A stretch of DNA of 5,117 nucleotides from Actinomycetota bacterium (GTDB lineage: Bacteria; Actinomycetota; Actinomycetes; Nanopelagicales; Nanopelagicaceae). This document shows positions 4,824 to 5,117 of the stretch, piece by piece. Both the position numbers and the translations under genes were made by a program. The DNA lies in assembly GCA_009701945.1 (NCBI GenBank), contig WLJF01000061.1, positions 1 to 5,117 on the forward strand, written 5' to 3'. The number at the start of each line of letters is the position of its first letter. The first letter of the stretch is position 1. Below the pieces are notes generated by a model that was not told the origin of the DNA, made no database searches, and saw only the letters and a list, made by a program, of their open reading frames with translations.

Positions 4824-5117
4824 CTGTTCTCAAAACTTCTTGAGCAATTAGGTGTTGAACTTTCTCCTGAACTGCTCGAGTTAGCTTTTACCCACCGCTC
4901 TTTCGCCTATGAAACCGGTATTGCAACTACCAATGAACGCCTTGAATTTCTCGGTGATTCTGTCTTAGGTCTGATTGTTACCGAAGAGCTCTATTTAAAG
5001 TATCCCGATCTCGATGAAAGTCGTCTCTCTCCACTGCGTTCAGGCATTGTCAATATGCGTGCGCTCGCAGATATCGCTCGCACCCTTGATTTGGGCACAT
5101 ACATTCGCCTTGGAAAA
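4824..5117 (+). CDS. rnc: Ribonuclease III, N-terminal part (cut by right window edge)
   Basis: RNase III cleaves double-stranded RNA, processing the 30S rRNA precursor and many structured transcripts. The 98 visible codons run through [10 protein letters not shown] and the signature [13 protein letters not shown] (37-49) to the window edge. Counting from CTG at 4824, the metal-binding and catalytic acids fall at Glu38, Glu41, Asp45 and Glu65 (in DLDESRLS), the same numbers as in E. coli, though the N-terminus is shorter and the following loop longer here. The rest of the catalytic domain and the dsRNA-binding domain lie outside. The start is unusual: no canonical start codon is in frame nearby. 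CTG at 4824, one base after the rpmF stop and 5 nt after GAGGT, gives a normal family N-terminus ([11 protein letters not shown], with Met read at the CTG). The only canonical alternative, TTG at 4770, would overlap rpmF by 53 bp and add 18 atypical residues. Family identity is certain; the start is not. Confidence 0.9.
   Translation, partial: MFSKLLEQLGVELSPELLELAFTHRSFAYETGIATTNERLEFLGDSVLGLIVTEELYLKYPDLDESRLSPLRSGIVNMRALADIARTLDLGTYIRLGK

Overview
The window is a dense, ordinary-looking stretch of actinobacterial core genome. The order rpmB (opposite strand) / recG - rsmD - coaD - sepIVA-like - yceD (DUF177) - rpmF - rnc is the housekeeping cluster I know from Streptomyces and Mycobacterium. 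Base composition is near 50% GC rather than the 60-70% of those genera. Gaps are tiny and genes overlap. Together with the shortened SepIVA, this suggests a small-genome planktonic actinobacterium (freshwater acI / Nanopelagicales type). The lineage is inferred, not shown.

Layout. Positions 1-90 hold the first 30 codons of rpmB (L28) on the minus strand. A 162-bp divergent region (91-252) holds the rpmB leader, with two adjacent inverted repeats just upstream of its ribosome binding site, and a G-rich tract. From 253 to the right edge all genes are on the plus strand: recG (253-2418), rsmD (2421-3008), coaD (3038-3520), a miniature sepIVA-like gene (3517-4005), yceD/DUF177 (3998-4567), rpmF (4649-4822) and rnc, cut by the window edge (from about 4824).

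Function. RecG remodels stalled replication forks. RsmD, YceD, L32 and RNase III serve ribosome and rRNA production. CoaD makes the last intermediate before coenzyme A, and SepIVA belongs to septal growth. Junctions are 2 bp (recG/rsmD), 29 bp (rsmD/coaD), a 4-bp overlap (coaD/sepIVA), an 8-bp overlap (sepIVA/yceD), 81 bp (yceD/rpmF) and 1 bp (rpmF/rnc). This implies one long transcript with translational coupling, and probably internal promoters before rpmF (good match) and before coaD (weak, possibly leaderless).

I see no mobile element, CRISPR array, tRNA or rRNA, and no new multi-gene system. The points most worth a second look are the probable CTG start of rnc, the shortened SepIVA, the tandem hairpins in the rpmB leader with a competing pairing next to its ribosome binding site, the rpmF promoter inside the yceD end, and the absence of the DAK-domain gene that commonly sits between rpmB and recG.
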